NCBI GenBank assembly: GCA_910587305.1
Contig: CAJUKV010000010.1
Span: 3,992-52,372 of the forward strand
Length of the DNA stretch: 48,381 nt
Reading direction: 5' to 3'
From: an uncultured Lachnospiraceae bacterium
Lineage (GTDB): Bacteria > Bacillota > Clostridia > Lachnospirales > Lachnospiraceae
Shown: positions 25,102-33,863 of the stretch, piece by piece
Position numbering within the stretch: position 1 is the first letter of the stretch
Layout of the letters: each line of letters starts with the position of its first letter
Notes under the pieces: generated by a model
What the model saw: the letters and a program-made list of their open reading frames with translations, nothing else
Database searches by the model: none
Told to the model about the DNA's origin: nothing
Program-made: the position numbers and the translations under genes

Positions 25102-26030
25102 GCTCTCTCCCCTCCTTTTCCAAACGCTTTCGGCATGGTAATCTTTTCAATCAAAGGCACCAGCAGGTTTCCTAAAATAATCGCGTAGGAAACGCCCTCC
25201 GCCGAAGGCCCGAAAATTCGAAAGATTCCTGTGAGAACGCCAAGTATCACGCCGTACAGATACCTGCCCTTTTTCGTCACAGGACTTGTCACATAATCCG
25301 TGGCCATAAAGAAAGCTCCCAGCATCAGGCCGCCCCCTGCCAGATGAGCGCTGATAAACGCCGGGTCAAGACCATGGCCGCCAAACAGGATAAGAAATAT
25401 AACAAATGTTATTATGTAAGTTCCCGGTATCTTTAAATCAATCACACCCAATAAAATCAGGAAGCACGCGCCAATTACAATTGCTATCATAGACGTTTCC
25501 CCGATAACGCCTGCCGTTCTTCCCACTACCATGTCAAGGATGTTTACGCTCTCTCCCGCCTTAAGGCTGGCCAGGGGAGTAGGGCCTGTGTAAGCGTCGC
25601 AGTCAAAATTGCACATAATAGAGGTGTACGAAATCAGTAAAAAGCATCTTGCGCCCAAAGCCGGATTCATAAAGTTCTGGCCCAGTCCACCAAAGAGCAT
25701 TTTTACCACCAGAATGGCAAAGACACCGCCAATCACTCCAATCCACCAGGGAGCCGTGGACGGAAGGTTAAGGGCCAGTAAAAGCCCTGTCACCACACAG
25801 GAAAAATCGCCTATGGTGACCTTCTTGTGCATGGCCTTTTCGTAAAGATATTCCGTCAGCACGCAGGCTGCCACCGTAATCAGAATCAAAATAAGTGCAT
25901 CCAACCCAAAATTAAAAATGCCAAAGCCTGCCGCAGGAAGCAATGCGATTACCACTGCAAGCATAATGTTACTGGTAGTAACCTTCGACCGGACATGGGG
26001 ATTGGATGAAACCTTCATCAAATCGCTCAT
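25098..26030 (-). CDS. rnfD: Rnf complex subunit RnfD
   Basis: Membrane subunit of Rnf, 310 residues with about eight or nine membrane segments. Typical stretches are SSNPHVRSKVTTSNIMLAV at the N-terminus, LFGGLGQNFMNPALGARCFL, and FFMATDYVTSPVTKKGR, which contains the candidate covalent FMN Thr. The related NqrB carries covalent FMN at the matching place. It starts 14 bases after the rnfC stop and overlaps rnfG by 4 bases. Confidence 0.95.
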   Translation of the reverse strand: MSDLMKVSSNPHVRSKVTTSNIMLAVVIALLPAAGFGIFNFGLDALILILITVAACVLTEYLYEKAMHKKVTIGDFSCVVTGLLLALNLPSTAPWWIGVIGGVFAILVVKMLFGGLGQNFMNPALGARCFLLISYTSIMCNFDCDAYTGPTPLASLKAGESVNILDMVVGRTAGVIGETSMIAIVIGACFLILLGVIDLKIPGTYIITFVIFLILFGGHGLDPAFISAHLAGGGLMLGAFFMATDYVTSPVTKKGRYLYGVILGVLTGIFRIFGPSAEGVSYAIILGNLLVPLIEKITMPKAFGKGGERA

Positions 26031-26044
26031 CTTTTCCTTTCCTC

Positions 26045-27361
26045 CTACTTTTTCTTCTTTGCAAGCTGCATCTTCCGCATGGACTTAATGACCTGCGTTA
26101 GAGGGCGTTTTGCCGGACAGATGAAGCTGCAGCATCCGCACTCACAGCATTCCATCCCGTTATTTTTTACAAAAGCTTCTTCATCATAATGTTCCGCATA
26201 ATCCGCCAGCTTGCGCGGCACCACCCTGCCCGGACACACCTCCACGCACTTGCCGCAGTTGATGCAGGCGGAGGGCTCCATGGCCGACACTTCATCCTTC
26301 GTCAGGCATAAAAGCGCGGAGGACGTCTTGGTAGCCGGCACATCCAAATCAAAAATGGCAAAGCCCATCATGGGGCCGCCTGAGACAATCTTAACGGGAT
26401 CCTGCCTGAACCCTCCGGCTTCCTCCACCAGTTCATGATAGTTGGTACCGATTCTCACTTTGAAATTCCTGGGATCGGCGATGGCGTCCCCGGTAACCGT
26501 TACAATCCTGTACATCAGCGGCTTTCCAAGTATCACGGCGTTATAAATGGCAATCACCGTATCCACATTATTCACCACACACCCCGCGTCCGCCGGAAGC
26601 TGTGAGGAATTGATGGCCCGTCCCGTAGCCGCATAGATAAGCTGCCGCTCGGACCCTTGCGGATACTTGGTTTTCAGCGCTTTCACCGTAATCTTATTTT
26701 CATCCTTTGTTAGGCTCCTTAACTTTTCAATGCAGTCCGGCTTGTTATCCTCCACAGCCAGGATTCCTCTTGCATTCTCAAACAGGCTTAAAGAGACCTT
26801 AAGCCCTCCAATCAATTTCTCCGGTTCCTCTAACATCTTACGATAATCGGAGGTAAGATAAGGCTCGCACTCCGCGCAGTTTACAATCACATATTCTATT
26901 TTGTCAGGCTCTTTGGGGGAAAGCTTAACCGCCGTGGGAAAACCGGCGCCGCCCATACCTACAATCCCCGCTTCCCGGATCATATTGATTTTTTCTTCCC
27001 TGGATAGCTTTTCAAAAGGCGGTACTTCGGGCCAGTCTATTTCCTCATACAGCCCGTCGTTTTCAACGACAATACACATTACATTGTCTCCTGTAACCAC
27101 TCTCCTCGGCTCTATTGCCTTAACCGTGCCGGACACAGTCGCATAAATGGGCGCGGACACAAACCCGCCTGCCTCCGCAATCTTCTGTCCTGTCAGCACC
27201 TTATCACCCTTTTTAACCACCGGTTTGGCCGGCGCACCAATGTGTTGGGATAAGGGATATACCAGATCTCCCTTGGGTAAGATCTCTTTGATCGGCTTAT
27301 CCTTCGACAGATCCTTTCCGTCATAAGGATGAATCCCCCCCGTAAACGTTAATCTTGCCAC
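26045..27361 (-). CDS. rnfC: Rnf complex subunit RnfC
   Basis: Peripheral subunit of Rnf, 438 residues, thought to bind NADH and FMN. The N-terminal GGIHPYDGKDLSKDKPI is typical, with a Gly-rich nucleotide-binding stretch GIVGMGGAGFPTAVKL at about 130 and a C-terminal ferredoxin part with CINCGKCVEVCP and CCECGCCSFICP. The start is GTG at 27361, preceded by GAAGGGTGTTTA. It is the first gene of the rnfCDGEAB operon. The complex couples ferredoxin oxidation by NAD+ to Na+ or H+ export. Confidence 0.95.
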   Translation of the reverse strand: MARLTFTGGIHPYDGKDLSKDKPIKEILPKGDLVYPLSQHIGAPAKPVVKKGDKVLTGQKIAEAGGFVSAPIYATVSGTVKAIEPRRVVTGDNVMCIVVENDGLYEEIDWPEVPPFEKLSREEKINMIREAGIVGMGGAGFPTAVKLSPKEPDKIEYVIVNCAECEPYLTSDYRKMLEEPEKLIGGLKVSLSLFENARGILAVEDNKPDCIEKLRSLTKDENKITVKALKTKYPQGSERQLIYAATGRAINSSQLPADAGCVVNNVDTVIAIYNAVILGKPLMYRIVTVTGDAIADPRNFKVRIGTNYHELVEEAGGFRQDPVKIVSGGPMMGFAIFDLDVPATKTSSALLCLTKDEVSAMEPSACINCGKCVEVCPGRVVPRKLADYAEHYDEEAFVKNNGMECCECGCCSFICPAKRPLTQVIKSMRKMQLAKKKK

Positions 27362-27477
27362 TAAACACCCTTCTTTCCATATATATTGATAGGAACTCCA
27401 TCTATTTAAATATACTATTTTTTTGTCGAAAATACTACTGTAATTTTCAAAAATATGCTACACTATTATAGGAATAT

Positions 27478-27497
27478 AATAGCCCGAAGGGGCTATT
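27478..27497. promoter_or_regulatory. Hairpin in the 5' UTR of the YprB-like gene
   Basis: AATAGCCC (27478-27485), a GAAG loop and GGGCTATT (27490-27497) form a perfect 8-bp hairpin immediately before the ribosome binding site ATAGGAGGC. It is too close to the RBS to be a normal terminator of rnf, which is transcribed away from here. It could modulate translation or stabilise the mRNA. Confidence 0.6.
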
Positions 27498-27512
27498 TCA
27501 TAGGAGGCTTCC

Positions 27513-28616
27513 ATGAAAACAGAAGAAATCATTCTCGGCAATTTTAGATTAAATTATCCATTGGAACTTTTAACCCCTCTGGATCGAATTTTATTTTTAG
27601 ATATAGAAACTACAGGTTTTTTGTCCTCCGGTTCTGCTATATATCTGATTGGTTGTGCTTTTTATTCGGAGGGTAACTGGATTGTGAGACAGTGGTTTGC
27701 ACAAACTCCCGACGAGGAGAGCGAGCTGGTAAAGTCCTTCCTCTCTTTTGCATCAAAATATACTTACCTTGTTCATTATAATGGTAATACTTTTGATCTG
27801 CCCTTTTTAATCCATAAAGCGGAAAAATACGATCTTCCCTGCAATTTCGAAAATATGGCGGGGCTTGACATTTATCGCCGTATAGCGCCTTACAAAAATT
27901 TCCTAAAGCTCCCTGACTGTAAGCTGAAAACAGTCGAGCAGTTTCTTGGCATTAAACGCGAGGACTCTTACAGCGGAGGAGAACTGGTACAGGTTTACAG
28001 AGAGTTTACCTTCTCCCACGATTACAACCTTTACCGCACCCTGCTCCTTCACAACTCCGACGATATAAAGGGTATGCTGGAAATCCTTCCCATTCTGTCC
28101 TATTATGACCTGTTTAACAGCTCTTTAAAGGCCAGAAAAGTACAGGCCAATTATTACAATGATATTCATGGCGTTCCGCGAAAAGAACTGGTGCTGCAAT
28201 TGGTTTTTGCTTCTCCACTTCCGGTTCCCATTTCCTTTATGGGGAAGGGGTGTCACTTTAAAGGAGAAGGCTATGAGGGTATTTTAATCGTTCCTATTTA
28301 TGAGGAGGAGCTTAAATATTTTTATGCAAACTATAAAGATTATTATTATCTTCCTACGGAAGATATGGCATTGCATAAGTCCATTTCGTCTTTTGTAGAC
28401 CGGGACTACAGACAGCAGGCAACTGCTTCTAACTGCTATACCAGAAAATTGTCCTGCTATCTTCCCCAGTGGAAAGTGCTTGTGGAACCCTTTTTTAAAC
28501 GGGAATATAAAAGCAAGGATTTATTTTTTGAACTTACGGACGATATCAAAAAAAATCGACAGTTATTTTCCGATTATGCAAGCCACATATTAAACACAAT
28601 GGCTCTCCAGGAATAG
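27513..28616 (+). CDS. YprB-like RNase H-fold exonuclease domain protein
   Basis: A 367-residue protein whose N-terminal half is an RNase H-like DEDD 3'-5' exonuclease domain of the YprB/RNase_H_2 family. The acidic residues are visible: FLDIETTGF (D-x-E, about 30), HYNGNTFDLPFL (about 95) and LHNSDDIKGML (about 185). The C-terminal half (about 200-367) is not a domain I recognise. AGGAGG lies before the ATG. It is divergent from rnfC and ends in a strong bidirectional terminator at 28762. Substrate (DNA or RNA) is not known. Confidence 0.85.
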   Translation: MKTEEIILGNFRLNYPLELLTPLDRILFLDIETTGFLSSGSAIYLIGCAFYSEGNWIVRQWFAQTPDEESELVKSFLSFASKYTYLVHYNGNTFDLPFLIHKAEKYDLPCNFENMAGLDIYRRIAPYKNFLKLPDCKLKTVEQFLGIKREDSYSGGELVQVYREFTFSHDYNLYRTLLLHNSDDIKGMLEILPILSYYDLFNSSLKARKVQANYYNDIHGVPRKELVLQLVFASPLPVPISFMGKGCHFKGEGYEGILIVPIYEEELKYFYANYKDYYYLPTEDMALHKSISSFVDRDYRQQATASNCYTRKLSCYLPQWKVLVEPFFKREYKSKDLFFELTDDIKKNRQLFSDYASHILNTMALQE

Positions 28617-28619
28617 TGT

Positions 28620-28757
28620 TAAGCGAATCGGCAGGGAAGATTTTTCTCGCCACTTACCGTGCGGTCTGTACGCCGCTTTCATAGATATTACTCTGCACAG
28701 GCTTATACAATTGAGTAGGGAAGATTTTCTCCCTGCTCGCTGCGCGGCCCGTGCATA
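28620..28757. repeat. GC-rich hairpin repeat (copy B)
   Basis: Two degenerate units. The second, with core 28708-28754 (CAATTGAGTAGGGAAG, TTTTCTCCCTGCTCGC, GCGCGGCCCGTGC), matches the pheS leader copy at 4040-4089. The first unit, GCAGGGAAGATTTTTCTCGCC at about 28630, is a shorter and more diverged version. It lies between convergent genes, upstream of the terminator. Confidence 0.75.
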
Positions 28758-28761
28758 AGAG

Positions 28762-28800
28762 AGGGACAGGATGTAAAAACCATCCTGTCCCTTATTTCTT
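28762..28800. terminator. Bidirectional terminator between YprB-like and cheR genes
   Basis: AGGGACAGGATG (28762-28773) pairs perfectly with CATCCTGTCCCT (28781-28792), a 12-bp stem around AAAAAC, with T-rich flanks in both directions. It serves two genes that converge here. Confidence 0.85.
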
Positions 28801-28857
28801 ACTACTAAGCTGACTTATGAAGAAGAATAGCGTTTGCTATTAACCCATACTAAATTT

Positions 28858-29646
28858 TTATTTCATTGGCCTTTCATAATAAAATGAATTTTTCCTGTTA
28901 TAGCCAATATCCCTGTAGTTAATAATCTGCTCCGTGCTTCCGATAAAGAGAATTCCGCCTGGCGCTAATGAGTTGTAAAACTTTTTAAACACTTCGTCTT
29001 TGGCTTCTTCCGTAAAATAAATCAAAACATTACGGCAGACTATCATATGATATCCCTTTGCATAATTGTTATCCAAAAGATTATGCTCTTTAAAATCGAC
29101 TCTGGACTTAATATCGTTGGAAATCTGATAGGAAAGCCCTATCTTCGTAAAATACTTCTTCTTTAAATCCTCCGGAACCGCAGCAATGCTTTTTGCACTG
29201 TAAAGCCCCACTTTAGCTTTTGCAATAACCTGCTTATCCAAATCCGTAGCCGTTATGCGAATCTGGTTAAGCGGAATGTGCCTTGACAATGCCATCACAA
29301 GAGAATATGGCTCATCCCCTGTGGAACAGGCAGCGCTCCAAACCTTTAAGTTCTTACCAAACTTAGTAATTAACTCCGGTATAATCTGATTTTCTAACAA
29401 CTTCCATTGATCAGGATTCCTGTAAAACTCGGAAACATTGATCGTCAGGAAGTTTATAAACTCCTCAAATTTTTCCCTGTTGGTCTTAAGGAGTTGCACA
29501 TATGCCTCATACCCTTTAACACCATTTTTGGTAATGAGCGAGTCAATCCTGCGCTTCATCTGCTTTTCTTTGTAGGCATTTAAATCGATTTTGGTCAAAG
29601 AGAGTACCGCGCTCTTAAATTTTTCATAATCGTATGCCGTAGTCAT
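28858..29646 (-). CDS. cheR: CheR-type protein-glutamate methyltransferase, orphan
   Basis: A 262-residue CheR: an N-terminal helical domain (about 1-75) and a SAM-dependent methyltransferase domain with WSAACSTGDEPYSL, ITATDLDKQVIAKAKVGLY, and IVCRNVLIYF. The family methylates chemoreceptor glutamates. No cheB, cheA or receptor gene is adjacent in this window, so it could serve a distant chemotaxis cluster or another regulator. The upstream gap to rpsA is filled by a repeat element (29764-29912). Confidence 0.93.
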   Translation of the reverse strand: MTTAYDYEKFKSAVLSLTKIDLNAYKEKQMKRRIDSLITKNGVKGYEAYVQLLKTNREKFEEFINFLTINVSEFYRNPDQWKLLENQIIPELITKFGKNLKVWSAACSTGDEPYSLVMALSRHIPLNQIRITATDLDKQVIAKAKVGLYSAKSIAAVPEDLKKKYFTKIGLSYQISNDIKSRVDFKEHNLLDNNYAKGYHMIVCRNVLIYFTEEAKDEVFKKFYNSLAPGGILFIGSTEQIINYRDIGYNRKNSFYYERPMK

Positions 29647-29763
29647 CGCAAATCCGTTCCCCCTTCTTGCTTACATATTTCTCCGCTGCTTTTTGCGTAT
29701 ATCTAATCTAGTACAACGAATATTAAGTAACTGGCGCCTTGACTTGCCTGATTGTTCACTCTA

Positions 29764-29912
29764 ACCCACATGATTCCGCTCTGCGAAATCAAAAATCCGG
29801 GCGAAGAATACCTGTTTTCCAAGGCATTCTTCTAAGTGTGAAGACAGCTTGCTTTACAAGCCTTAATTGTTCTTAGGCGGCGTCTTTTGAAGCCTTAGAA
29901 CTTTTCTTCACA
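29764..29912. repeat. Three-hairpin dispersed repeat, copy 1
   Basis: Contains, in order, a short ATTCCGCTCTGCGAAAT stem, a GAAGAATACC/GGCATTCTTC stem, and the GTTCTTAGGCGGCG/GACGCCTTAGAAC-like stem framed by GTGTGAAG and CTTCACA. It matches copies at 40637-40784 and 40785-40920, in the same orientation, but has about 20 extra bases (GACAGCTTGCTTTACAAG) between the second and third hairpins. It begins right at the 3' end of rpsA, read on the minus strand. Confidence 0.85.
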
Positions 29913-31052
29913 TTATTCCTCTGTGCCTGCCTGGGAATCATTTTCAGTTTCTGCCGCCGTATCTGTCTCCACAGCATCTTCATGAACCTCTTCCGGCTCC
30001 GCTGCTGCAAGTGCTTTGATACTCAGGCTGATCTTTTTATCCTCGCTGTTAAAATCAACTACTTTTGCCGTAATTTCCTGGCCGACTTTCAACACATCGG
30101 AAGGCTTCTCAATGTGTTCCCTGGAAATCTGCGATACATGAAGCAGGGCGTCTACACCAACTTCCAATTCAATGAAAGCGCCAAAATCTGTCATCCTGGC
30201 AACCTTACCGGTTACTTCATTCCCTACCGCATATCTTTCAGCCGCATCCTTCCATGGATTTTCATCCTCGAATTTAAGGCTTAAGGCAATCTTTGTGCCC
30301 GAGATATCTTTGATAAAAACTCTTACCTTATCGCCAACTTTAAATACCTTTTTGGGATTTTCAACACGTCCCCATGACATTTCGGAAATATGTAAAAGTC
30401 CGTCCGCACCGCCGATATCGATAAATGCGCCAAAATCGGTTACATTTTTCACAACGCCTTCCATTACATCGCCGATTTGGATGCTCTCAAGCAGCTTTCT
30501 CTGCATTTCCGCCTTTTCCGCAACAAGGAGCTGTTTGCGATCTCCAATATATCTTCTTCTCTTAGGATTATATTCACTGATTACAAACTTAATTTCCTGA
30601 CCTGCATATTTGGTCAGATCTTTTTCATACACATCGGATACAAGGCTTGCGGGAATAAAAATTCTGATTTCATCAACAATTACGCTCAAGCCGCCGTCAA
30701 GCACCTGCGCAACCTTAGCGGTAAGCACTTCTTTATTGTTAAAAGCTTCTTCAATTCTCTTATTTCCGCGATCCACAGCAAGTCTTTTATAAGTTAGGAT
30801 AACCTGTCCTTCTCCATCGTTTACTTTAAGGACTTTCACCTCCATGGTATCTCCCGGCTTAACTACAGTCGTAAGGTCCACATTAGGCTCATTGGTATAT
30901 TCATATCTTGTCAAAATACCGTCAGATTTATAGCCGATGTTAAGTATGATTTCTTCCGGCTTAACATCAATGACCGTGCCTTCAACTACCTCTCCTGTAT
31001 GTATAGTCTTTAATGATTCTTCCAACATTTGTTCAAAAGTTAACTCTGACAT
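29913..31052 (-). CDS. rpsA: 30S ribosomal protein S1 homologue (four S1 domains)
   Basis: A 379-residue RNA-binding protein with four S1 domains (about 14-85, 100-165, 185-255, 270-340), recognisable by repeated VTDFGAFIDIGGADGLLHISEM-like units, and an acidic C-terminal tail. This is the Firmicute form, shorter than the six-domain E. coli S1. The start at 31052 is preceded by GAGGAGG and lies inside the 3' end of ispH; a longer frame to 31070 is unlikely. The two genes overlap by 20 bases, so they are probably translationally coupled. In many Clostridia they are fused in one protein. Confidence 0.93.
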   Translation of the reverse strand: MSELTFEQMLEESLKTIHTGEVVEGTVIDVKPEEIILNIGYKSDGILTRYEYTNEPNVDLTTVVKPGDTMEVKVLKVNDGEGQVILTYKRLAVDRGNKRIEEAFNNKEVLTAKVAQVLDGGLSVIVDEIRIFIPASLVSDVYEKDLTKYAGQEIKFVISEYNPKRRRYIGDRKQLLVAEKAEMQRKLLESIQIGDVMEGVVKNVTDFGAFIDIGGADGLLHISEMSWGRVENPKKVFKVGDKVRVFIKDISGTKIALSLKFEDENPWKDAAERYAVGNEVTGKVARMTDFGAFIELEVGVDALLHVSQISREHIEKPSDVLKVGQEITAKVVDFNSEDKKISLSIKALAAAEPEEVHEDAVETDTAAETENDSQAGTEE

Positions 31053-31881
31053 GATTTTGAACCTCCTCAATTATATTGTTTGGGGTGGAAGCCCCCGCAG
31101 TAATACCCACCAGAGCGGCCGTTTTAGGCAATTCCAAATGCAAATCTTCCAGTGTTTGTATAAAATACGTAGCCTCACACTTCTTAGCACAAATCTCGTA
31201 GAGCTTCTGCGTATTAGAACTATTTCTGCCACCTATTACTATCATTGCATCGACCTTGGCTGAAATTTCTCCAGCTTCCGCCTGTCGTTCTTCTGTCGCA
31301 TTACAGATTGTATTCACAACATTAACATTATAACCTTTTTTTTGAATAATTTCAACTAATTCTTGAAATTTGTTGTAGTTAAATGTCGTCTGGGATACAA
31401 TGCACAAAGGCTTCCCGGCATCTGTTTCAAAGCTTTCCGCCTCGCTTACCGTTCCAATCACCACCGTGGGCGCCTCAGACCAGCCCATAATGCCCTCCAC
31501 TTCCGGGTGTCCCGCATTGCCGATTATAATGATCTGTCTGCCTCCCCGGCTTTCCTCTTCCACTATTTTGTGTATTCTTTTTACAAAGGGACAGGTAGCG
31601 TCTATGCATTCCAATCCGTTTTCTTCAATCAGGCGATAAATTCTTTTGGGAACGCCGTGGGAACGGATCACCACCGCCCCTTCCCTGATATCTGCTATCT
31701 CTTCTTCACTTTCTATCACCGTAACGCCGCGTTTAGCCAAATCCTCCACTACCTGCTCATTATGTATAATAGGGCCGTAGGTATAGATTTTCTTATGGAC
31801 GCCGAGCTGTTCATAGACGTTCTCCACAGCCCGCTTTACGCCAAAGCAAAAACCGGCGCTCTTTGCAAGCATTACTTCCAT
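31033..31881 (-). CDS. ispH: 4-hydroxy-3-methylbut-2-enyl diphosphate reductase
   Basis: Last enzyme of the MEP isoprenoid pathway, giving IPP and DMAPP. The protein is 282 residues with the three [4Fe-4S] cysteines C12 (SAGFCFGVKRA), C97 (IDATCPFVKRIH) and C193 (NTICNATEERQ), and the substrate-binding histidines in RSHG and AGHPEVEG. The genes ispH and rpsA form one transcription unit with a 20-base overlap. Confidence 0.96.
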   Translation of the reverse strand: MEVMLAKSAGFCFGVKRAVENVYEQLGVHKKIYTYGPIIHNEQVVEDLAKRGVTVIESEEEIADIREGAVVIRSHGVPKRIYRLIEENGLECIDATCPFVKRIHKIVEEESRGGRQIIIIGNAGHPEVEGIMGWSEAPTVVIGTVSEAESFETDAGKPLCIVSQTTFNYNKFQELVEIIQKKGYNVNVVNTICNATEERQAEAGEISAKVDAMIVIGGRNSSNTQKLYEICAKKCEATYFIQTLEDLHLELPKTAALVGITAGASTPNNIIEEVQNHVRVNF

Positions 31882-31981
31882 TTTCCAACCATTCCTTTAT
31901 CTATCCGTCATTTTTATCATAACATGAACTTTTTTCCGTGCCAAGTGCCCATTTTAAGAATTCTCAAGTACGGGAAAAGGA

Positions 31982-32185
31982 TGTTACTTCTCACTTGTTG
32001 GCTAACCGTCCGCTCGGAGCGAATAGAAATTCAGTCGTCACCGCGCTTTCGCTCTATAAAAACGCAACAGACGCTAGGTTCGAAAATACCTCACCAAGCG
32101 CTGGCGTTTTTATAGCCAATAAGCTGGCTCGCGAAGCGTGACAGTGTTTGGTGGGTTCCTCCTTGAATTTCTATTCGCTCCGAGC
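31982..32185. repeat. Long inverted-repeat element (copy A)
   Basis: Perfect 22-base outer arms at 32012-32033 (starting GCTCGGAGCGAATAGAAA) and 32164-32185, about 130 bases apart. Nested inside are perfect 12-base arms CTATAAAAACGC (32054-32065) and GCGTTTTTATAG (32104-32115). The whole interval could fold into one long hairpin. The right arm abuts the stop codon of the GLUG/LysM gene. A related sequence is at 43711-43784. The remaining bases of the ispH upstream gap carry no gene. Confidence 0.85.
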
Positions 32186-33807
32186 TATGTTTCGGCTGGC
32201 CGTGGAAGATTAACAAAAGGACTGTCTATCGTCAGGTCCGTTCCCGGATGGATTAGATTCGCATCCCCGCCCACAAGCGCTTTATTCCGCTCATAAATCC
32301 TCTCCCATTCATTTCCGGCTCCGCACACTTTTTGGGCAATCTTCCACAGGCTGTCCCCCTCCTGCACCGTGACGGTAACCTGAAAGCCAAAGCGGCTGTC
32401 TTTTTCCCATGCCAGAATCGGCCACGCATAATCGGCCGCGCAGTACCACACATCCTCCCACTTTTCATCCGGCCTTTCCAAAATGCTCTGAAAGTCTGCT
32501 TCCGCGGGATGGGCGCAGTCGTAGGGCGCACAGTTCCAGTCCGAAAATTCGTACATCCCTTTACCAAAGCCCTCCACCTGAAGCCCTTCCCGATAATAAA
32601 AAGCGGAAGTGGCGCGGTCGTCTATGCCGGCCCCCGGGAACCCGTAAATGTAGCCGTTATAATGATCTTTCGTGGGATAGTAGACATCGATATCGTTTCT
32701 TTTCTCCGCTCTCTCCATTTGGTAACCGCCCATCAGGCAATTTTGGATAGTGGCCGCGCTGGAAGCTTCCTCCGGCGTGGGGACGTTCATGCTCTGGATA
32801 TCGCCAATCAGCCCTCCCGTGCGGCTGTAGCCAGTCACATCGGCCCTGGTATAGCATCCGGTCAGACAGGACCCCATACCGGTAATGCCGCCTACGCTGT
32901 CATATCCCGCCACTGAGCCGGTCATATAGCTGTTCCGCACACAGACAGCCTCACCGCCGATACCTCCCACATCGCAGGAGCCGGTCACCCGGGCATGTGC
33001 GACGCACCCATAGATATAATAAGTCGCTCCCGCTATGCCGCCCGCGCCCGAAGCGTCCACCGTTCCCACGAAACTGGAATTTTTCACGGTGGAGGCGCTG
33101 CCCACAACGCCGCCCGCCGTTCCGTTCCCCACAATCTTCCCGGTCACATGACAGTTTTCTATATTAAGGCCCCCGCCTTCATATTGGATAAAATTCCACA
33201 TGCCGCCCATAACGCCGCCGGTATAATAAGCGCCCGTAACATCGCAGTCTTCAATATAAAGATTCTTGATCACGGTAGTTTCTTTGCTCTTGTATTCCGT
33301 ACTGTTCCGGTCTTTTCCCCGCAGATCGAGCCTTGCCCCGAACAATCCCTGGGCCTGTTCTTTTGGTCTGTTGATGTAAAGCCCCCTCACCACGTGTCCG
33401 CCGCCGTCGAAGGTGCCGTTAAAATATCCCGCGTCCGTCTCATGACAGGTAACCCAGCCATCGTCCTCTGGTTCCCCATCTTTTTCCCACAAAATATCCT
33501 CTAAGCTGTCATCGTAGATATTCCTGTACCCGATAGGCTCCCAGCCGCCATCTTCCTTACAATAGGCGGAAAGATCCACATCGCAGGTCAGCCGGTAGGA
33601 GGCGCTGTGGGCCGCCACTTCGGGCTCTACCTCTTCGCCCCTGTTCACCAGCCTTGCAAGCGTGCGCATATCCTCCGCGGATTGGATCAGATAAACCTCA
33701 CCGTCCTTTTCAAAAGCCGCCTCCTTTGCATAAACACAAAAACCTGCCTGCAAATAGATGAAAAAGAAAAGGCCGGCTGCCGCCCCCTTCCATAATTTTC
33801 CCTTCAT
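32185..33807 (-). CDS. Secreted GLUG-repeat protein with C-terminal LysM domain
   Basis: A 540-residue exported protein. The signal peptide (about 1-28, ending near GFCVYAKEA) is followed by a GLUG-type repeat region (about 120-350): many units of the form TGGVMGG, AGGVVGS, AGGIAGA, VGGIGGE, VGGITGM and TGGLIGD. A LysM domain at about 480-530 (VQEGDSLWKIAQKVC, NPGTDL-like) should bind peptidoglycan. GLUG repeats occur in surface and adhesin-like proteins; the exact function is unknown. I chose the ATG at 33807, preceded by GGGGGATGCGCAT; an in-frame longer start at 33915 lies in an Arg-rich stretch without a signal peptide. Another GLUG protein is at 46438. Confidence 0.88.
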   Translation of the reverse strand: MKGKLWKGAAAGLFFFIYLQAGFCVYAKEAAFEKDGEVYLIQSAEDMRTLARLVNRGEEVEPEVAAHSASYRLTCDVDLSAYCKEDGGWEPIGYRNIYDDSLEDILWEKDGEPEDDGWVTCHETDAGYFNGTFDGGGHVVRGLYINRPKEQAQGLFGARLDLRGKDRNSTEYKSKETTVIKNLYIEDCDVTGAYYTGGVMGGMWNFIQYEGGGLNIENCHVTGKIVGNGTAGGVVGSASTVKNSSFVGTVDASGAGGIAGATYYIYGCVAHARVTGSCDVGGIGGEAVCVRNSYMTGSVAGYDSVGGITGMGSCLTGCYTRADVTGYSRTGGLIGDIQSMNVPTPEEASSAATIQNCLMGGYQMERAEKRNDIDVYYPTKDHYNGYIYGFPGAGIDDRATSAFYYREGLQVEGFGKGMYEFSDWNCAPYDCAHPAEADFQSILERPDEKWEDVWYCAADYAWPILAWEKDSRFGFQVTVTVQEGDSLWKIAQKVCGAGNEWERIYERNKALVGGDANLIHPGTDLTIDSPFVNLPRPAET

Positions 33808-33863
33808 ATGCGCATCCCCCTTTCGCTTTCCGGGTTTATTCCGGCCGCCACAAAATAACTTCT

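Noticed and set aside
27362..27512. Exact promoters of rnfC and the YprB-like gene
   Set aside because: Several weak -35/-10 combinations exist in this AT-rich divergent region and I could not choose one with support.
31363..32115. 250-codon plus-strand frame opposite ispH
   Set aside because: It shadows the ispH coding strand and runs into the inverted-repeat element; no start signal or family resemblance.
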